From Aphanomyces cochlioides (lineage: Eukaryota; Oomycota; Saprolegniomycetes; Saprolegniales; Verrucalvaceae), in contig JAHQRK010000026.1 of the NCBI GenBank assembly GCA_019828595.1, forward strand, positions 1-64,000: a stretch of DNA of 64,000 nucleotides. Direction: 5' to 3'. Below the pieces are notes generated by a model that worked only from the letters and a program-made list of their open reading frames with translations, was not told where the DNA came from and made no database searches. This document shows positions 1 through 13,600 of the stretch, one piece after another. A program made the translations under genes and the position numbers. The first letter of the stretch is position 1. Each line of letters starts with the position of its first letter.

Positions 1-1438
1 TGACACATCGAACTCATGCGCTGCAAATCTAAGTGAATGAGTCATGTACCTTGTAGAGGGTGTTTATTGTGCGTGGGCTGATTCAATAGATTATTGCCCT
101 ACTACCTACTGTTCAACTTGTAGAGGGGGATGCGAGATTTCTTTTTAGAGTTTGGCAACGTCAAAAGTTTATAGGGTTATGAGGTAGTGGCGAAGGTGTG
201 ATCTCCACACCATCCGTCATCATTATTTATGACTCCTGCAGTTTTGTTTATGCCTTAATTGACTATTCGTATAGTTTTCAAGATATCCACAATGCTTTGT
301 GTTTTGTGCTCGACATTTACATATGCTAACAGTACAATCAGGCGAGTGAGCGCATAAAACGTCAACAAATGTCGTGTTCTGCTGCAGCTAGCCTAGCTTA
401 TATCCGTGCTAGACGTTAAATTTATTCAGAGCATCTTTGTTTCTCGGTTAGACTTCATGCTGGCGACTAAATGAAGCTTCATATCTGCCAATATTTGTTT
501 GTTGAGAAACCGTGATAGAATCTCTATCACAGTTGCTCAGAATTTTGCACATTTCAGATCTGTATACTGAAATCAAGTCAAAAACTTGTTTTGAAAATGT
601 TTTTCAGGCAACTGTGATAGATTTCCTATCGCACTCTAATACAAAAAGATCATGTTTTTATCATAGATGCAGCAGATGTATATAATGACTGCACCTGTGA
701 TATGATTCCTATCACACCGAATGACGCAATATGATTGGAAGTTAATATAATAGATTGACTTGACGAAAAACACAACATGAACCCCTTGAAGATATTCCAG
801 AAGCACATACCAGCAGTACTATCATGCCTAGTCCTCCTTCATGCTAATTGTAATCGAAAGTTTTCCTTTTTTGTCTCACGTTGTTCTGTGCCGTTTCTCA
901 CTCCGGCTATACAAGAGTACATGTAATATTGACACATCGAACTCATGCGCTGCAATCTAAGTGAATGAGTCATGTACCTTGTAGAGGGTGTTTATTGTGC
1001 GTGGGCTGATTCAATAGATTATTGCCCTACTACCTACTGTTCAACTTGTAGAGGGGGATGCGAGATTTCTTTTAGACTTTGGCAACGTCAAAAGTTTATA
1101 GGGTTATGAGGTAGTGGCGAAGGTGTGATCTCCACACCATCCGTCATCATTATTTATGACTCCTGCAGTTTTGTTTATGCCTTAATTGACTATTCGTATA
1201 GTTTTCAAGATATCCACAATGCTTTGTGTTTTGTGCTCGACATTTACATATGCTAACAGTACAATCAGGCGAGTGAGCGCATAAAACGTCAACAAATGTC
1301 GTGTTCTGCTGCAGCTAGCCTAGCTTATATCCGTGCTAGACGTTAAATTTATTCAGAGCATCTTTGTTTCTCGGTTAGACTTCATGCTGGCGACTAAATG
1401 AAGCTTCATATCTGCCAATATTTGTTTGTTGAGAAACC

Positions 1439-1643
1439 GTGATAGAATCTCTATCACAGTTGCTCAGAATTTTGCACATTTCAGATCTGTATACTGAAAT
1501 CAAGTCAAAAACTTGTTTTGAAAATGTTTTTCAGGCAACTGTGATAGATTTCCTATCGCACTCTAATACAAAAAGATCATGTTTTTATCATAGATGCAGC
1601 AGATGTATATAATGACTGCACCTGTGATATGATTCCTATCACA
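1439..1643. other. Cluster of three GTGATA/TATCAC dyads in the satellite unit (copy 2 shown)
   Basis: Each satellite unit holds three short inverted repeats built on the same half-site. In copy 2 they are 1439-1457 (GTGATAGA, 3-base gap, TCTATCAC, perfect), 1541-1559 (GTGATAG, 5-base gap, CTATCGC, one mismatch that is repaired to CTATCAC in copies 23, 27 and 28), and 1623-1643 (TGTGATA, 7-base gap, TATCACA, perfect). Starts are 102 and 82-83 bp apart. The core contains GATA. Their regular recurrence in about 30 copies suggests a repeated protein-binding site, but no binding protein can be named from sequence alone. Confidence 0.75.
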
Positions 1644-4600
1644 CCGAATGACGCAATATGATTGGAAGTTAATATAATAGATTGACTTGACGAAAACACA
1701 ACATGAACCCCTTGAAGATATTCCAGAAGCACATACCAGCAGTACTATCATGCCTAGTCCTCCTTCATGCTAATTGTAATCGAAAGTTTTCCTTTTTTGT
1801 CTCACGTTGTGTTCTGTGCCGTTTCTCACTCCGGCTATACAAGAGTACATGTAATATTGACACATCGAACTCATGCGCTGCAATCTAAGTGAATGAGTCA
1901 TGTACCTTGTAGAGGGTGTTTATTGTGCGTGGGCTGATTCAATAGATTATTGCCCTACTACCTACTGTTCAACTTGTAGAGGGGATGCGAGATTTCTTTT
2001 AGACTTTGGCAACGTCAAAAGTTTATAGGGTTATGAGGTAGTGGCGAAGGTGTGATCTCCACACCATCCGTCATCATTATTTATGACTCCTGCAGTTTTG
2101 TTTATGCCTTAATTGACTATTCGTATAGTTTTCAAGATATCCACAATGCTTTGTGTTTTGTGCTCGACATTTACATATGCTAACAGTACAATCAGGCGAG
2201 TGAGCGCATAAAACGTCAACAAATGTCGTGTTCTGCTGCAGCTAGCCTAGCTTATATCCGTGCTAGACGTTAAATTTATTCAGAGCATCTTTGTTTCTCG
2301 GTTAGACTTCATGCTGGCGACTAAATGAAGCTTCATATCTGCCAATATTTGTTTGTTGAGAAACCGTGATAGAATCTATCACAGTTGCTCAGAATTTTGC
2401 ACATTTCAGATCTGTATACTGAAATCAAGTCAAAAACTTGTTTTGAAAATGTTTTTCAGGCAACTGTGATAGATTTCCTATCGCACTCTAATACAAAAAG
2501 ATCATGTTTTTATCATAGATGCAGCAGATGTATATAATGACTGCAACTGTGATATGATTCCTATCACACCGAATGACGCAATATGATTGGAAGTTAATAT
2601 AATAGATTGACTTGACGAAAACACAACATGAACCCCTTGAAGATATTCCAGAAGCACATACCAGCAGTACTATCATGCCTAGTCCTCCTTCATGCTAATT
2701 GTAATCGAAAGTTTTCCTTTTTTGTCTCACGTTGTTCTGTGCCGTTTCTCACTCCGGCTATACAAGAGTACATGTAATATTGACACATCGAACTCATGCG
2801 CTGCAATCTAAGTGAATGAGTCATGTACCTTGTAGAGGGTGTTTATTGTGCGTGGGCTGATTCAATAGATTATTGCCCTACTACCTACTGTTCAACTTGT
2901 AGAGGGGGATGCGAGATTTCTTTTAGACTTTGGCAACGTCAAAAGTTTATAGGGTTATGAGGTAGTGGCGAAGGTGTGATCTCCACACCATCCGTCATCA
3001 TTATTTATGACTCCTGCAGTTTTGTTTATGCCTTAATTGACTATTCGTATAGTTTTCAAGATATCCACAATGCTTTGTGTTTTGTGCTCGACATTTACAT
3101 ATGCTAACAGTACAATCAGGCGAGTGAGCGCATAAAACGTCAACAAATGTCGTGTTCTGCTGCAGCTAGCCTAGCTTATATCCGTGCTAGACGTTAAATT
3201 TATTCAGAGCATCTTTGTTTCTCGGTTAGACTTCATGCTGGCGACTAAATGAAGCTTCATATCTGCCAATATTTGTTTGTTGAGAAACCGTGATAGAATC
3301 TCTATCACAGTTGCTCAGAATTTTGCACATTTCAGATCTGTATACTGAAATCAAGTCAAAAACTTGTTTTGAAAATGTTTTTCAGGCAACTGTGATAGAT
3401 TTCCTATCGCACTCTAATACAAAAAGATCATGTTTTTATCATAGATGCAGCAGATGTATATAATGACTGCACCTGTGATATGATTCCTATCACACCGAAT
3501 GACGCAATATGATTGGAAGTTAATATAATAGATTGACTTGACGAAAACACAACATGAACCCCTTGAAGATATTCCAGAAGCACATACCAGCAGTACTATC
3601 ATGCCTAGTCCTCCTTCATGCTAATTGTAATCGAAAGTTTTCCTTTTTTGTCTCACGTTGTTCTGTGCCGTTTCTCACTCCGGCTATACAAGAGTACATG
3701 TAATATTGACACATCGAACTCATGCGCTGCAATCTAAGTGAATGAGTCATGTACCTTGTAGAGGGTGTTTATTGTGCGTGGGCTGATTCAATAGATTATT
3801 GCCCTACTACCTACTGTTCAACTTGTAGAGGGGGATGCGAGATTTCTTTTAGACTTTGGCAACGTCAAAAGTTTATAGGGTTATGAGGTAGTGGCGAAGG
3901 TGTGATCTCCACACCATCCGTCATCATTATTTATGACTCCTGCAGTTTTGTTTATGCCTTAATTGACTATTCGTATAGTTTTCAAGATATCCACAATGCT
4001 TTGTGTTTTGTGCTCGACATTTACATATGCTAACAGTACAATCAGGCGAGTGAGCGCATAAAACGTCAACAAATGTCGTGTTCTGCTGCAGCTAGCCTAG
4101 CTTATATCCGTGCTAGACGTTAAATTTATTCAGAGCATCTTTGTTTCTCGGTTAGACTTCATGCTGGCGACTAAATGAAGCTTCATATCTGCCAATATTT
4201 GTTTGTTGAGAAACCGTGATAGAATCTCTATCACAGTTGCTCAGAATTTTGCACATTTCAGATCTGTATACTGAAATCAAGTCAAAAACTTGTTTTGAAA
4301 ATGTTTTTCAGGCAACTGTGATAGATTTCCTATCGCACTCTAATACAAAAAGATCATGTTTTTATCATAGATGCAGCAGATGTATATAATGACTGCACCT
4401 GTGATATGATTCCTATCACACCGAATGACGCAATATGATTGGAAGTTAATATAATAGATTGACTTGACGAAAACACAACATGAACCCCTTGAAGATATTC
4501 CAGAAGCACATACCAGCAGTACTATCATGCCTAGTCCTCCTTCATGCTAATTGTAATCGAAAGTTTTCCTTTTTTGTCTCACGTTGTTCTGTGCCGTTTC

Positions 4601-7600
4601 TCACTCCGGCTATACAAGAGTACATGTAATATTGACACATCGAACTCATGCGCTGCAATCTAAGTGAATGAGTCATGTACCTTGTAGAGGGTGTTTATTG
4701 TGCGTGGGCTGATTCAATAGATTATTGCCCTACTACCTACTGTTCAACTTGTAGAGGGGGATGCGAGATTTCTTTTAGAGTTTGGCAACGTCAAAAGTTT
4801 ATAGGGTTATGAGGTAGTGGCGAAGGTGTGATCTCCACACCATCCGTCATCATTATTTATGACTCCTGCAGTTTTGTTTATGCCTTAATTGACTATTCGT
4901 ATAGTTTTCAAGATATCCACAATGCTTTGTGTTTTGTGCTCGACATTTACATATGCTAACAGTACAATCAGGCGAGTGAGCGCATAAAACGTCAACAAAT
5001 GTCGTGTTCTGCTGCAGCTAGCCTAGCTTATATCCGTGCTAGACGTTAAATTTATTCAGAGCATCTTTGTTTCTCGGTTAGACTTCATGCTGGCGACTAA
5101 ATGAAGCTTCATATCTGCCAATATTTGTTTGTTGAGAAACCGTGATAGAATCTCTATCACAGTTGCTCAGAATTTTGCACATTTCAGATCTGTATACTGA
5201 AATCAAGTCAAAAACTTGTTTTGAAAATGTTTTTCAGGCAACTGTGATAGATTTCCTATCGCACTCTAATACAAAAAGATCATGTTTTTATCATAGATGC
5301 AGCAGATGTATATAATGACTGCACCTGTGATATGATTCCTATCACACCGAATGACGCAATATGATTGGAAGTTAATATAATAGATTGACTTGACGAAAAC
5401 ACAACATGAACCCCTTGAAGATATTCCAGAAGCACATACCAGCAGTACTATCATGCCTAGTCCTCCTTCATGCTAATTGTAATCGAAAGTTTTCCTTTTT
5501 TGTCTCACGTTGTTCTGTGCCGTTTCTCACTCCGGCTATACAAGAGTACATGTAATATTGACACATCGAACTCATGCGCTGCAATCTAAGTGAATGAGTC
5601 ATGTACCTTGTAGAGGGTGTTTATTGTGCGTGGGCTGATTCAATAGATTATTGCCCTACTACCTACTGTTCAACTTGTAGAGGGGGATGCGAGATTTCTT
5701 TTAGACTTTGGCAACGTCAAAAGTTTATAGGGTTATGAGGTAGTGGCGAAGGTGTGATCTCCACACCATCCGTCATCATTATTTATGACTCCTGCAGTTT
5801 TGTTTATGCCTTAATTGACTATTCGTATAGTTTTCAAGATATCCACAATGCTTTGTGTTTTGTGCTCGACATTTACATATGCTAACAGTACAATCAGGCG
5901 AGTGAGCGCATAAAATAAACAAATGTCGTGTTCTGCTGCAGCTAGCCTAGCTTATATCCGTGCTAGACGTTAAATTTATTCAGAGCATCTTTGTTTCTCG
6001 GTTAGACTTCATGCTGGCGACTAAATGAAGCTTCATATCTGCCAATATTTGTTTGTTGAGAAACCGTGATAGAATCTCTATCACAGTTGCTCAGAATTTT
6101 GCACATTTCAGATCTGTATACTGAAATCAAGTCAAAAACTTGTTTTGAAAATGTTTTTCAGGCAACTGTGATAGATTTCCTATCGCACTCTAATACAAAA
6201 AGATCATGTTTTTATCATAGATGCAGCAGATGTATATAATGACTGCACCTGTGATATGATTCCTATCACACCGAATGACGCAATATGATTGGAAGTTAAT
6301 ATAATAGATTGACTTGACGAAAACACAACATGAACCCCTTGAAGATATTCCAGAAGCACATACCAGCAGTACTATCATGCCTAGTCCTCCTTCATGCTAA
6401 TTGTAATCGAAAGTTTTCCTTTTTTGTCTCACGTTGTGTTCTGTGCCGTTTCTCACTCCGGCTATACAAGAGTACATGTAATATTGACACATCGAACTCA
6501 TGCGCTGCAATCTAAGTGAATGAGTCATGTACCTTGTAGAGGGTGTTTATTGTGCGTGGGCTGATTCAATAGATTATTGCCCTACTACCTACTGTTCAAC
6601 TTGTAGAGGGGGATGCGAGATTTCTTTTAGACTTTGGCAACGTCAAAAGTTTATAGGGTTATGAGGTAGTGGCGAAGGTGTGATCTCCACACCATCCGTC
6701 ATCATTATTTATGACTCCTGCAGTTTTGTTTATGCCTTAATTGACTATTCGTATAGTTTTCAAGATATCCACAATGCTTTGTGTTTTGTGCTCGACATTT
6801 ACATATGCTAACAGTACAATCAGGCGAGTGAGCGCATAAAACGTCAACAAATGTCGTGTTCTGCTGCAGCTAGCCTAGCTTATATCCGTGCTAGACGTTA
6901 AATTTATTCAGAGCATCTTTGTTTCTCGGTTAGACTTCATGCTGGCGACTAAATGAAGCTTCATATCTGCCAATATTTGTTTGTTGAGAAACCGTGATAG
7001 AATCTCTATCACAGTTGCTCAGAATTTTGCACATTTCAGATCTGTATACTGAAATCAAGTCAAAAACTTGTTTTGAAAATGTTTTTCAGGCAACTGTGAT
7101 AGATTTCCTATCGCACTCTAATACAAAAAGATCATGTTTTTATCATAGATGCAGCAGATGTATATAATGACTGCACCTGTGATATGATTCCTATCACACC
7201 GAATGACGCAATATGATTGGAAGTTAATATAATAGATTGACTTGACGAAAACACAACATGAACCCCTTGAAGATATTCCAGAAGCACATACCAGCAGTAC
7301 TATCATGCCTAGTCCTCCTTCATGCTAATTGTAATCGAAAGTTTTCCTTTTTTGTCTCACGTTGTGTTCTGTGCCGTTTCTCACTCCGGCTATACAAGAG
7401 TACATGTAATATTGACACATCGAACTCATGCGCTGCAATCTAAGTGAATGAGTCATGTACCTTGTAGAGGGTGTTTATTGTGCGTGGGCTGATTCAATAG
7501 ATTATTGCCCTACTACCTACTGTTCAACTTGTAGAGGGGATGCGAGATTTCTTTTAGACTTTGGCAACGTCAAAAGTTTATAGGGTTATGAGGTAGTGGC

Positions 7601-10600
7601 GAAGGTGTGATCTCCACACCATCCGTCATCATTATTTATGACTCCTGCAGTTTTGTTTATGCCTTAATTGACTATTCGTATAGTTTTCAAGATATCCACA
7701 ATGCTTTGTGTTTTGTGCTCGACATTTACATATGCTAACAGTACAATCAGGCGAGTGAGCGCATAAAACGTCAACAAATGTCGTGTTCTGCTGCAGCTAG
7801 CCTAGCTTATATCCGTGCTAGACGTTAAATTTATTCAGAGCATCTTTGTTTCTCGGTTAGACTTCATGCTGGCGACTAAATGAAGCTTCATATCTGCCAA
7901 TATTTGTTTGTTGAGAAACCGTGATAGAATCTCTATCACAGTTGCTCAGAATTTTGCACATTTCAGATCTGTATACTGAAATCAAGTCAAAAACTTGTTT
8001 TGAAAATGTTTTTCAGGCAACTGTGATAGATTTCCTATCGCACTCTAATACAAAAAGATCATGTTTTTATCATAGATGCAGCAGATGTATATAATGACTG
8101 CAACTGTGATATGATTCCTATCACACCGAATGACGCAATATGATTGGAAGTTAATATAATAGATTGACTTGACGAAAACACAACATGAACCCCTTGAAGA
8201 TATTCCAGAAGCACATACCAGCAGTACTATCATGCCTAGTCCTCCTTCATGCTAATTGTAATCGAAAGTTTTCCTTTTTTGTCTCACGTTGTGTTCTGTG
8301 CCGTTTCTCACTCCGGCTATACAAGAGTACATGTAATATTGACACATCGAACTCATGCGCTGCAATCTAAGTGAATGAGTCATGTACCTTGTAGAGGGTG
8401 TTTATTGTGCGTGGGCTGATTCAATAGATTATTGCCCTACTACCTACTGTTCAACTTGTAGAGGGGGATGCGAGATTTCTTTTAGACTTTGGCAACGTCA
8501 AAAGTTTATAGGGTTATGAGGTAGTGGCGAAGGTGTGATCTCCACACCATCCGTCATCATTATTTATGACTCCTGCAGTTTTGTTTATGCCTTAATTGAC
8601 TATTCGTATAGTTTTCAAGATATCCACAATGCTTTGTGTTTTGTGCTCGACATTTACATATGCTAACAGTACAATCAGGCGAGTGAGCGCATGAAACGTC
8701 AACAAATGTCGTGTTCTGCTGCAGCTAGCCTAGCTTATATCCGTGCTAGACGTTAAATTTATTCAGAGCATCTTTGTTTCTCGGTTAGACTTCATGCTGG
8801 CGACTAAATGAAGCTTCATATCTGCCAATATTTGTTTGTTGAGAAACCGTGATAGAATCTCTATCACAGTTGCTCAGAATTTTGCACATTTCAGATCTGT
8901 ATACTGAAATCAAGTCAAAAACTTGTTTTGAAAATGTTTTTCAGGCAACTGTGATAGATTTCCTATCGCACTCTAATACAAAAAGATCATGTTTTTATCA
9001 TAGATGCAGCAGATGTATATAATGACTGCACCTGTGATATGATTCCTATCACACCGAATGACGCAATATGATTGGAAGTTAATATAATAGATTGACTTGA
9101 CGAAAACACAACATGAACCCCTTGAAGATATTCCAGAAGCACATACCAGCAGTACTATCATGCCTAGTCCTCCTTCATGCTAATTGTAATCGAAAGTTTT
9201 CCTTTTTTGTCTCACGTTGTTCTGTGCCGTTTCTCACTCCGGCTATACAAGAGTACATGTAATATCGACACATCGAACTCATGCGCTGCAATCTAAGTGA
9301 ATGAGTCATGTACCTTGTAGAGGGTGTTTATTGTGCGTGGGCTGATTCAATAGATTATTGCCCTACTACCTACTGTTCAACTTGTAGAGGGGGATGCGAG
9401 ATTTCTTTTAGACTTTGGCAACGTCAAAAGTTTATAGGGTTATGAGGTAGTGGCGAAGGTGTGATCTCCACACCATCCGTCATCATTATTTATGACTCCT
9501 GCAGTTTTGTTTATGCCTTAATTGACTATTCGTATAGTTTTCAAGATATCCACAATGCTTTGTGTTTTGTGCTCGACATTTACATATGCTAACAGTACAA
9601 TCAGGCGAGTGAGCGCATAAAACGTCAACAAATGTCGTGTTCTGCTGCAGCTAGCCTAGCTTATATCCGTGCTAGACGTTAAATTTATTCAGAGCATCTT
9701 TGTTTCTCGGTTAGACTTCATGCTGGCGACTAAATGAAGCTTCATATCTGCCAATATTTGTTTGTTGAGAAACCGTGATAGAATCTCTATCACAGTTGCT
9801 CAGAATTTTGCACATTTCAGATCTGTATACTGAAATCAAGTCAAAAACTTGTTTTGAAAATGTTTTTCAGGCAACTGTGATAGATTTCCTATCGCACTCT
9901 AATACAAAAAGATCATGTTTTTATCATAGATGCAGCAGATGTATATAATGACTGCACCTGTGATATGATTCCTATCACACCGAATGACGCAATATGATTG
10001 GAAGTTAATATAATAGATTGACTTGACGAAAACACAACATGAACCCCTTGAAGATATTCCAGAAGCACATACCAGCAGTACTATCATGCCTAGTCCTCCT
10101 TCATGCTAATTGTAATCGAAAGTTTTCCTTTTTTGTCTCACGTTGTTCTGTGCCGTTTCTCACTCCGGCTATACAAGAGTACATGTAATATCGACACATC
10201 GAACTCATGCGCTGCAATCTAAGTGAATGAGTCATGTACCTTGTAGAGGGTGTTTATTGTGCGTGGGCTGATTCAATAGATTATTGCCCTACTACCCACT
10301 GTTCAACTTGTAGAGGGGGATGCGAGATTTCTTTTAGACTTTGGCAACGTCAAAAGTTTATAGGGTTATGAGGTAGTGGCGAAGGTGTGATCTCCACACC
10401 ATCCGTCATCATTATTTATGACTCCTGCAGTTTTGTTTATGCCTTAATTGACTATTCGTATAGTTTTCAAGATATCCACAATGCTTTGTGTTTTGTGCTC
10501 GACATTTACATATGCTAACAGTACAATCAGGCGAGTGAGCGCATAAAACGTCAACAAATGTCGTGTTCTGCTGCAGCTAGCCTAGCTTATATCCGTGCTA

Positions 10601-13600
10601 GACGTTAAATTTATTCAGAGCATCTTTGTTTCTCGGTTAGACTTCATGCTGGCGACTAAATGAAGCTTCATATCTGCCAATATTTGTTTGTTGAGAAACC
10701 GTGATAGAATCTCTATCACAGTTGCTCAGAATTTTGCACATTTCAGATCTGTATACTGAAATCAAGTCAAAAACTTGTTTTGAAAATGTTTTTCAGGCAA
10801 CTGTGATAGATTTCCTATCGCACTCTAATACAAAAAGATCATGTTTTTATCATAGATGCAGCAGATGTATATAATGACTGCACCTGTGATATGATTCCTA
10901 TCACACCGAATGACGCAATATGATTGGAAGTTAATATAATAGATTGACTTGACGAAAACACAACATGAACCCCTTGAAGATATTCCAGAAGCACATACCA
11001 GCAGTACTATCATGCCTAGTCCTCCTTCATGCTAATTGTAATCGAAAGTTTTCCTTTTTTGTCTCACGTTGTTCTGTGCCGTTTCTCACTCCGGCTATAC
11101 AAGAGTACATGTAATATTGACACATCGAACTCATGCGCTGCAATCTAAGTGAATGAGTCATGTACCTTGTAGAGGGTGTTTATTGTGCGTGGGCTGATTC
11201 AATAGATTATTGCCCTACTACCTACTGTTCAACTTGTAGAGGGGATGCGAGATTTCTTTTAGACTTTGGCAACGTCAAAAGTTTATAGGGTTATGAGGTA
11301 GTGGCGAAGGTGTGATCTCCACACCATCCGTCATCATTATTTATGACTCCTGCAGTTTTGTTTATGCCTTAATTGACTATTCGTATAGTTTTCAAGATAT
11401 CCACAATGCTTTGTGTTTTGTGCTCGACATTTACATATGCTAACAGTACAATCAGGCGAGTGAGCGCATAAAACGTCAACAAATGTCGTGTTCTGCTGCA
11501 GCTAGCCTAGCTTATATCCGTGCTAGACGTTAAATTTATTCAGAGCATCTTTGTTTCTCGGTTAGACTTCATGCTGGCGACTAAATGAAGCTTCATATCT
11601 GCCAATATTTGTTTGTTGAGAAACCGTGATAGAATCTCTATCACAGTTGCTCAGAATTTTGCACATTTCAGATCTGTATACTGAAATCAAGTCAAAAACT
11701 TGTTTTGAAAATGTTTTTCAGGCAACTGTGATAGATTTCCTATCGCACTCTAATACAAAAAGATCATGTTTTTATCATAGATGCAGCAGATGTATATAAT
11801 GACTGCACCTGTGATATGATTCCTATCACACCGAATGACGCAATATGATTGGAAGTTAATATAATAGATTGACTTGACGAAAACACAACATGAACCCCTT
11901 GAAGATATTCCAGAAGCACATACCAGCAGTACTATCATGCCTAGTCCTCCTTCATGCTAATTGTAATCGAAAGTTTTCCTTTTTTGTCTCACGTTGTTCT
12001 GTGCCGTTTCTCACTCCGGCTATACAAGAGTACATGTAATATTGACACATCGAACTCATGCGCTGCAATCTAAGTGAATGAGTCATGTACCTTGTAGAGG
12101 GTGTTTATTGTGCGTGGGCTGATTCAATAGATTATTGCCCTACTACCTACTGTTCAACTTGTAGAGGGGGATGCGAGATTTCTTTTAGACTTTGGCAACG
12201 TCAAAAGTTTATAGGGTTATGAGGTAGTGGCGAAGGTGTGATCTCCACACCATCCGTCATCATTATTTATGACTCCTGCAGTTTTGTTTATGCCTTAATT
12301 GACTATTCGTATAGTTTTCAAGATATCCACAATGCTTTGTGTTTTGTGCTCGACATTTACATATGCTAACAGTACAATCAGGCGAGTGAGCGCATAAAAC
12401 GTCAACAAATGTCGTGTTCTGCTGCAGCTAGCCTAGCTTATATCCGTGCTAGACGTTAAATTTATTCAGAGCATCTTTGTTTCTCGGTTAGACTTCATGC
12501 TGGCGACTAAATGAAGCTTCATATCTGCCAATATTTGTTTGTTGAGAAACCGTGATAGAATCTCTATCACAGTTGCTCAGAATTTTGCACATTTCAGATC
12601 TGTATACTGAAATCAAGTCAAAAACTTGTTTTGAAAATGTTTTTCAGGCAACTGTGATAGATTTCCTATCGCACTCTAATACAAAAAGATCATGTTTTTA
12701 TCATAGATGCAGCAGATGTATATAATGACTGCACCTGTGATATGATTCCTATCACACCGAATGACGCAATATGATTGGAAGTTAATATAATAGATTGACT
12801 TGACGAAAACACAACATGAACCCCTTGAAGATATTCCAGAAGCACATACCAGCAGTACTATCATGCCTAGTCCTCCTTCATGCTAATTGTAATCGAAAGT
12901 TTTCCTTTTTTGTCTCACGTTGTTCTGTGCCGTTTCTCACTCCGGCTATACAAGAGTACATGTAATATTGACACATCGAACTCATGCGCTGCAATCTAAG
13001 TGAATGAGTCATGTACCTTGTAGAGGGTGTTTATTGTGCGTGGGCTGATTCAATAGATTATTGCCCTACTACCTACTGTTCAACTTGTAGAGGGGATGCG
13101 AGATTTCTTTTAGACTTTGGCAACGTCAAAAGTTTATAGGGTTATGAGGTAGTGGCGAAGGTGTGATCTCCACACCATCCGTCATCATTATTTATGACTC
13201 CTGCAGTTTTGTTTATGCCTTAATTGACTATTCGTATAGTTTTCAAGATATCCACAATGCTTTGTGTTTTGTGCTCGACATTTACATATGCTAACAGTAC
13301 AATCAGGCGAGTGAGCGCATAAAACGTCAACAAATGTCGTGTTCTGCTGCAGCTAGCCTAGCTTATATCCGTGCTAGACGTTAAATTTATTCAGAGCATC
13401 TTTGTTTCTCGGTTAGACTTCATGCTGGCGACTAAATGAAGCTTCATATCTGCCAATATTTGTTTGTTGAGAAACCGTGATAGAATCTCTATCACAGTTG
13501 CTCAGAATTTTGCACATTTCAGATCTGTATACTGAAATCAAGTCAAAAACTTGTTTTGAAAATGTTTTTCAGGCAACTGTGATAGATTTCCTATCGCACT

